DNA of 64,000 nucleotides from Symbiodinium natans. Its lineage: Eukaryota; Sar; Dinophyceae; Suessiales; Symbiodiniaceae. A program made the translations under genes and the position numbers. The notes below the pieces were generated by a model, which saw only the letters and a program-made list of their open reading frames with translations, searched no databases and was not told the DNA's origin. Below are positions 8,912-17,900 of the stretch, piece after piece. Position 1 is the first letter of the stretch, and every line of letters starts with the position of its first letter. The stretch is from contig CAJNDS010000130.1 of assembly GCA_905221605.1 (NCBI GenBank), positions 1-64,000 of the forward strand, in the 5' to 3' direction.

Positions 8912-11900
8912 CTAGACGAAGAGGGATCCCAAGTTTGCTGGGACGTCGCACTGCCCCTGGAGGTTGCTTCCAAAGCAGACAAGCTCACCGTCGCTCCTCA
9001 GCGCGCAGGTGTGGCTGAAGCCTGCCACGACGCCCAAAACTGGCCCCAAGTCCTCCGGGACATCGCACTGGCCGTGCGAGTTGTCGCCAAAGCAGGCCAG
9101 ATGGCCATCTTCCTTCACTGCACATGTGTGGCGATGGCCCGCGGAGACTGCCAAAACTGGGCCCAGGTCTTCCGGAACCTCGCTCTGGCCAAAGATGTTG
9201 CTTCCAAAGCAGACCAGCTGACCACCTGGGGGTTTATGAAAACAGGGGACCCTATTACTAACATAGACCCCCAAATAGTAGGATTCCCTTATTAAAAAGG
9301 ACCCCAGGAAGGTGCCCCTAATATCGCAACCCTAAACCCTAAACCTGCCCTAAACCCGAAACCCCCACCTTTCCTCACGACGCAGGTGTGCACGTCCAGG
9401 CCGCCGGTGGCGATGGCCAGAACTGGCCCCAAGCCTTCGGGCACAGCCGCCGGATACCCCCAGCAAACTGCATGACCATCCTGGTTCAAAGCCTCGGCTC
9501 CCCAGGGTTTAGGATTTAGGGTTTAGGGTTTAGGGTTTAGGGTTTAGGGTTTAGGGTTTAGGGTTTAGGGTTTAGGGTTTAGGGTACGGGGGCAACCGAA
9601 AGGGAACAGGGAAAGAAACCAACCCTCAACAGTCGCCTATATGGATTTCCCAGATCGAACCAGAAACAAGAACACCCACCCCTAAGGGGACAGGATAAGG
9701 GAGAAGGGACGGGACTACTCCAACCCGTTAAACCCAACCCCAGGCGTACGTACTTTTTCAACAAAAGCTGACGGCTCTTGGCCATCTTGAGCCATAGAAG
9801 GATTTCCGGGTACGTTGACCCTTCCAACACCCAACACTAACTCCTTTCTACAATACCCACTGCAGCTCCGCACTCCCCCTGTCCTAGGATTTCCTAGGAC
9901 ACATTGGAGGTGCAGATCTTTTGGCCAAAAACTGCCATTAAGGCAGCAGCCAGCTGCTTGAAATGCACAATATGGTTTTACGTCATCCAGGACGAAATTA
10001 TAGCACATTGGCTAAACCCACTAACCACAGAGAATCTTTTTTCACCGTGATCCTCTTTTCATTGAAGACTCTTCGGCCTTCTTCACCACAAACCGTGGTC
10101 TTCGCTACGCGAAAAGCTACTGACTTCTACTATCAGGGATTTCCATACCCTTAATAGTAACCACCACATTGTCAGCACATTGGCTGTTCCAGCGCACCTG
10201 TCTCCAGAAAGAGAAAAACCATCCCTTCATCCATACCATCCAATCACTTCTTTTTTCCGATTGTTGGCAATTCTGAGGTGAAGTTGCAGCAGAATATACT
10301 CCAGGTCCGAAACTGTAAGAACAGGATCCTGCACGCACCTTTGAATTGAGGATACCAATCCTTCTCTCTTTGCGTCCTCAATCGCTTGGCAAGATTGACC
10401 CAGCTCTGCATTCACAGTGGTAGACGCTGGTGCATCCACATCAGATGGACGATCCTTTTCCTCAGGACCTTGCACCATTACCACCTCTTCCTTTTTGGGA
10501 CTCTGACTTTTCTCCTTCTTCTTCGTCTTTCCACCGACATTTGACTTTGTGCGCATTTTCGAGGCTTTTTCCCCTGCAGAAACCACCGCATTGGATGATG
10601 ATCCACCCCTCTCAATGTTCGCCGGCATCTTCTTCGGCTTTGGAACCAGAAGAGTGTAAGGATCTTCGATAGCTGCAGCTTTCCTCTTCTTTTTGACCTT
10701 TTTCATCTCCTCCTCAACGGCAACCTCCGTCTCCGAAGTCTCAACCACTTCTTTTTCTGCAGGAATATCCTTGCTGGACTCCCTTTCTAGGGACCTCTTT
10801 TTGCCCCTTTTGGAATCTTTCTCTTCTCCCAAATTGGCTCGCTCGTACCATATCCTCAGGTCATTGACCCATTCTTCCACCTCCGCGAGCGAAACATCAT
10901 ACGACTTCACTACTTCGTGAAGTTCCAGCACGGACAGCATACTAGTGGTCCACGAAACCCATTCTCTATCCATCTGGTCAGCATCTCCATTGAACTTCAG
11001 GAGTTTGAACAGTGGGTCCGCCTCTGCTCGAGCCAAATCTGACTTGCCATCGGACAGAAATGAAATCGCCTCCATCAACAGTTCCGTCATTTTGGTATCA
11101 TAAAATCCTCCTCACCATCATCGAACTGTTCAGGAGAGATCTCTTTTTCTCCACCTTTTGCACCAGAACTTCTCCTTGGACCATCCCTTGGGGGCGTCCT
11201 TGGAGACCTTGGCCTCTGTTCATCCAGCGGATCACCATGCTCGAAGACACACCTGTCACCATAACGACACTTCCCAGACTGAGCAAACTGGATGCACCTC
11301 ACACCAGTTGCATCATGCGAGAACGCACACTCCTTTCCAGCGAAGCAGTCTCTCCCTGCCACATAGTATTTGCACCAATACGAATGCAGCACCACATCAT
11401 CTTCTGAATGGATGAATTTGCAGTTTTCACCAAATTTGCAGCGATCTTTTCCCTTGCTGAACCAATAGCAGAAGCCTTTCTTCCTCTTCTCCAAGCGCTC
11501 TGCCTCGTACCGGTCCATAGGGCGATTCTGCTCTACATGAACATTGCCATGTACCTGGGAACTGCTCCCTTCACCCAAGGTGCTATCAGTATTTGATGCT
11601 TGGAGTACAGCTGGAAAACCTGGCCTTGGTCCTACCACCTTCATGATTGGTTTTCCGCCAGCTCCTGAGCCATGCTGAGACGATCCAAAAACATTGAACA
11701 TTTTCAGGAAGGCCTTTCTAGTGCCGATCTTCTGCACCCTTTTGATTGGACGTTTCATTGCTCCAACCTTGCATCCAGATGCGTTCAAACGACACAACCT
11801 CCTATACCCAGCTCTATATCCCTTCTTCCAAAGAGCCATAAGAATTTTAGAGGCAGTAACATTCTCCACCTCTACCTTTTCCAACGGTCCCTCACTTCCC

Positions 11901-14900
11901 GGAACTAACCCATCCAACCCATCCATATCTGAAGACCTTTCCATCTTTTTTGACACCACTTCGTCGAGGTAGTCTTCCGAGATCCAGGGTAAGTTCCTCT
12001 TAGAGGAAGGATTGTCACCATTGTTTGGTCCTTCACCAGGATACCCTTTTGTGCTGTCAAACTTCAAAGATCTTACCAGTAGTGCGGTCCTGCATAGAGA
12101 AATTGGAAGCCACGCGGGAGTACACTGACCACAAGAAAATCCTTGTGTCCGCCAGTCTTGATGACCCACTGGATGTCTCCTCTTCCGGAGAAACTTCTGG
12201 CGCTTTGCCATCCCTTCCAGCGTCACCAATTGTCTCACCTCCAGCATTTTCAATGGGAATAAGGGATTCATTGTTCCCTTGATCAAGTACCGCATCCTCC
12301 GGTCCCAGAACTTCCAGCACCGCTGTCGAAGGATCCACTTCTTCATCAGCATCGTCGTCCATCCTTCTCCAGAGAACCTCCAATTGATCAGCGCAAGTCG
12401 CCGCCTGAAGGAACTCCATCAACTGGGCCCTCCGCGCTGCCAGAGAACCTCCAAGAACATCACTGACCCTTGAGCTCCTAGGGTAAGGAAAGGATGAACC
12501 AATTTGGCTACCCTCGCCATAAGTTCAATGTGAACTTCCATGCCTGGACTGCGACTCCAATCATAGGCAATTAATTGCCTCCATAGCAGTTCCAAACTTA
12601 TCAGTATTTTTGAATTCCCCTTCCAGACCAGGAGATAGCAATGCACCCATCACGGAAAGAGGATAATTTCCCACCGCCGGCAAGCACGGATTGTCATGGA
12701 ACGACTGATGCAAATCACCATAATATCCTTGATCTCTCCTTTGAAAAGGAGTGCTCCAGTCCCTAGCTGGGCATTCATTTCATCCACTTGAACCATTTCA
12801 GCACATATCCTCTGTGCCGTAGCCGCTATTGCTGGCCAGATGGTACGATCGGTCAGACCGCGACGCATAACCCAATCAGTTGTTGGCGACTGAATCAGCG
12901 TTCCTGGATCATACAACATAACCACCATCGCACCATCACCCATTGACTGATCAGCATCGTCCTCCAGTGCCAGGTTCTCATCCTGTTCGCTTGCACCCTC
13001 GGATGACATGCTAATAACCAAATTTCGATCCATCTTATTGGACCCCTTCTGGCAGCCTCTTTGCCCCACAGGCAACTTGCCAACAGCAACCTTCCAATAA
13101 ATCCGAGTCAGAAGACCTTTAACCAGCAATTGCTGAGGGTCCTTCTTCACCGGACAAACATCCAATATCTTCGCACCATCACCACGGAGTTCATTGCTCC
13201 CACCTTCTCCTTCTTTTTGGTCAGTCTCCTCGCCAGAAATTTGCACTGCTCCTTCCAGCGCCGTCTCCTGTCCAGCCACTTCTTGCCCAGGAAGAACTTG
13301 AGCGCTTCCAGATACATTCACCTGTCCAGCAACACCTTGCCCAGGTAAAACCTCATCCGTGGAGCCCACCGCCAGCGAACCAACTATAACTGAGCCATCC
13401 CTTGCTCTTTTTTGAGACTGTTCAGTTCGACGAGAAGGTTGTGGTAGCGAAAAAACTTGTGAAGTCACTTCTTGGCGGGTCTCCCCCCGCGACGCTTTGT
13501 CGCGCCCTTCGCCAAGGTGAACCGATTTTTTCTGCCCGTCATTGGGGCCTGAAGAACCACCCAGCGGAACATTGCCACGAATCGCAGTTCTCTGTGAATC
13601 CCTTTCTTGCAAAAAGATTTCCCTCATGCGTTGCGCGGCATTGGTCTCCTCCTCGCTTGAATCGCTTGAGGAAGCGGCATAAGAGACCAAAGCCTCCGCC
13701 TGTTCATCATCATCCACCACATCTGCCCACGCTCTGCTGAACCGATACGACAACCCACCACGAGGCTTCAGTTCCAGTGGCTTTGGCTTTTCCACCACTT
13801 CCGCCGGTTGCACTCGTCGTTGTGAACGAGAGCGTGGCACCTGTCGCACCTGTTTTTTATCCAGCAAGGGCCTTCCCCTTCTTACAGGGTTTGATCTTGA
13901 CCGATACTTTTTTGTTGGCGGGTTCACCGGCGGCATTCCAACTCCCACCAACTGCAGCTTCTGTACGCACAGCGGAGACCTCTGCGCAAGCGTCCAAGCA
14001 TCACGGTACCTGACCTTATCAAAAAGCTCCCGATAGGAGCCTCTCGGCATTGTTTTTGCACCGGAGCCTTCAGCTTCACGCACCTGAGTGAGGGTTCGCA
14101 CCGCCTCTCTTCCAGTTCCCTTGCTCCCAGAAGATTGTTGTACCCGTACAGATGCATCGGAAGGAACTGCTTTTTCCGGTCCTCCCGGACGATATCGGAC
14201 ACCACCAACCAATTGCAGAATTTTGCATGCTGTCACTTTGTTGATCCCTTTGTCAACCAAATCTTCCACAAAGATGAACTCTTGCAAGTCCGACACGTTG
14301 GTCACACCAAGTGTAATCATCACCTCACTTACATGAGGGGTATACACCCAAAGGTGTTCGTTGCGAGCCATCCAATTTTCAATTGGCTCCTCTGGATTTT
14401 GAAGCCGAGTACCAGTGGACTGCGCCACCGAATTCTTTTGTTCATCATCTTCTGCTTCATCCAGGATACCCTTTTCACCTTCTTTTTGTGACACATTGGT
14501 CATTTGCAGCGCTTTTGGTGCCGAGGATGATGAAGATTCAGCTCCCCCACTCGCAGGTGGCTGAAAAGTGCTCCTGTCCGAAATCTCCCATCCTCTCTCT
14601 TTTTCAAACCGGACCTGATTGGCCACATGTACCAAGTGTTTCAGGTGCGTCAGCCGCTCATCTGACATCTCGTCGTGGGAGTACTTGCAGAAATTTGACC
14701 CTTTCCGGCAACGTCCTCTGATGTAATAATCGAAACAGCAATGGTGGAACCCCGCGTCCCTTAGTGCCTTCCTGGAAGCATTGTCCCAAGATTTGCCGGG
14801 CTCCCAAGTCCCTTCCAATGCTATGTCATCGTTGTGAAGATACCTGCATGTAGTCCCATATTTACAACCACCTTGATTGTAATACAGACACAGCCGACCT

Positions 14901-17900
14901 TTTGGCTCACCCGACGTAGGTTCACCCTTTGATGCACCTTTACCAAAGTTGTACTTGGCCCGGAAGGCTAAATCCTCCCGCTCCTGCTGTGCCTCATCCA
15001 CTGCGCCTTCCTCTGTGGGAGGGTCACCGATGTTCCCATCCTCATCTCCAGCTTCTTGGCTGTTCTTTGGCTCAGTTGATCCTCCTTCTGGCCAACCTTC
15101 ACCATAACGACGATGCTCATAGGGACACCCATCACCATTGCGACACCTTCCCCGATTGAAGAACTTGCACAGCTTGCTGTATCCAGGTGACACAGTCTGT
15201 GGAGTCATGTGAGCCTTTTTGTACTGGTCAGGATCCATGTAGGCTTCCATTGGCTTGTTCTCCCTTTTACTCATGGATTGTACTGCACCATCAAGCTCCT
15301 GCAAAAATCGCTTGGTGTCCAACCAAAGCGCGTTCCAAAGTTCATCTTCCCCTTGACTCAGCACCATTGCCACCGCTTCACCCACAACTGGTCGAGTAAA
15401 TCTCCTTTTTCTGCATGCCAGTTCGAAGAGCGCGTTGTGGTACTGCTTTCGGGGAAAAATGGATATCTTTCCCAAACCTGTGCTTTCCGTACCATCAGGT
15501 TCCCAACCATCACTTTGCAAGATGCCATAGGCGCGCCGAGCTTCCGCGTTCAGGAATGATTGATCTGCAACACACTCCTGTAGATATTCCATTGGGCGAC
15601 CCAACAGCATCCCAGTGATTTTGCCAACATAGGCCTCATCTTCGTTTCCAGTCTCAAGAAGAGCTTTATAGATCTTTTCTCCATAAAGTTGCCTTTCCTC
15701 TTGTTCTTCTGAGGATAACTCTTGGTCAGCAACCCTTCCATCGGATTGCTCTTCCTCCCGTTTCCAGTCCCATTGACTGCCGGAATCTTGGTACCATTGA
15801 CCAGCATACCATGAATCTGTCCACCACGTACTCCAGCCGCTGGGTTTCCATTTACGCAGCGTCGAGGAAGAGTCCTCCTCGTCCTCTTCCAAAACCAGAA
15901 AGGTGTCCAAGATTATGGTACCATCATCTTCCACTCGCTTCACTGTTCCATTGACAGTATCCCCAAATTTGAACTGATGTGCGTTGTTCCCTTCTGCAGG
16001 AATCAATACATTCACATCACCATGGTCCAAAAAGGCTCCATACCCATTGATGCAGCGCACTAGACCCATGATCTCATCTCCCTCTTGATAGCAATGTTCC
16101 CCAGGTGATTCCAAGGCTCCCGCTCGGGGCACTTTCTTTGCATGCTCTTCAGAAACCATCTCTGTATCATCGGCTCCTGGCGCATCCTTTGTCTTCACCT
16201 TTGGGTCACACTGCTCGTCCGGCTCCTGCACGAGTCCCACAAGATCATCCATCTTGTGCTCCAGGGGCTCAGGACCTTCCTTTCTTCCAGCCAATGGCCT
16301 TGCCTCATCTGCTGCAGTTCGCTCGGTGTCGACTTCCGGCGAACTTCCAGATGGCAACACTTCTCCCTTCATGGGAGTGGACCCATCATTGGAGTCTTTT
16401 GTCACACCTTCTGCAGCAGGCAAATTTTCTTCCACTGCAGGGCGATTGAATTGCTCATCCACGGCAGGTACATTTTCTTCCACCGCAGGCTCCTTTGGTT
16501 CCATGGTTTCCAAAGGAGAATTGCCACCATCATTGACCACAGCTGCCTCATCGGCTCCGGTGTAGCCCTTGCCATTTCGTTCCTCGCAGCTAACTTCAGG
16601 TTGCACCAGTGCGTCCACCTGTGAACCTCCGTCATCAGCTGCTGCGGAGACCTGCGCCCCATTGTTGCAGTCGCCCGTGGAACGTGACACCATATGCGCC
16701 TCAACCCGTGCTTCCTTCGCACTCCAGGTACTATCTGGCACATTGACCCGCGCATCATTGGCGCTCCAGGCCTCATCTTTCAGATCTTCCGTGTCTCCAG
16801 CTGTTCCAGAAGCTTCTTTTTCCCCTTGAATGGCAAGACTCTTGGCACCAGACGAAGAGACCTCCTCAGTCGTAACACACAACTTTTTCCCTCCGTCTTC
16901 CGAATCTCCAGGACCACCTTCCTGAACAACAGGTACCACATCTACCACTCTCTCTTCTGCAGCCGACACAGTTCCGATCACCACATTGGGCATTTTTCCT
17001 TCTGGACCCACCGATTCCACCGCTGCCACACCCTCAGCAAGCGCTTCCATTTCTTCCCGATCCAGATGTTGAGCTTCAGCGATGTCTGCTCGGTTTCCAG
17101 AAATCCCCTCCTCATCAGGAGAACCCGAGGTCGGGGCGTCACCACCAGCCCTAGGACCGCTATCCCTGATAGTAGAGGAAAAATCTTTTTCACCTACACT
17201 ATTTACACTACCCTGGAATGCCCTCGTAGACTCAGGCGTCGGAGTAGAGGATGAAGAACCCAGTGCAGCCTCCATTTCCAGCTCATTGCCCGAAGGAGAC
17301 CCAACCACCTCGTCACTCTTCATCTTTTCACCTACAACCGGCAACGTCCACTTGCTTTCCTGCGTATCCAGGCAGTAGTAATATTGTCTCCCATCTTCGT
17401 GGAAGTGCCATTCCCACGTTGTCCCATCGCACGCTTTGATCAGATGCTCATCTTTCCGAAAACCATCCCTTTCAGAGACTTGACGCATCTCATCCTCTTC
17501 TTCTGACAACTGGCGCAACCTTTCAGCCTCCATCTGTAAGATCTCCTCCTCCCCCATGGCGTATTCAGCAGTTGGTGCAGCTTCAAAGCTGTCCGCACCC
17601 TTCTGTTCGTAACCGCTTCCACCACCCAGGGAACTCGCCGAGGGATCCCCTTTAATCTTGTTCAGAGGCCTCCTGGCAGCTTGCAGCACCTCTCCAATCA
17701 GATCGGTCTGAGACCCTTGGTCTACCATTCGGCCCGAAGTCGAAGTCGACGGCTGATACCCATGTTTTTGCAACACGCGTAAAACAGTCACCTCCATTTC
17801 ACGGTCTATACCACCAGTCGCGTCCCAGTTCCTTTTTTCACCAGGCTTTGGCGATACAGAAACAGCACGTCCTTCAGCTTCAGCATTGCTAACCATATCC

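Noticed and set aside
12895-17254. Plus-strand ORFs of 60-186 aa opposite the retroelement ORF1
   Set aside because: Shadows of the long minus-strand frame; Pro/Ser/His-rich compositions typical of antisense reading.
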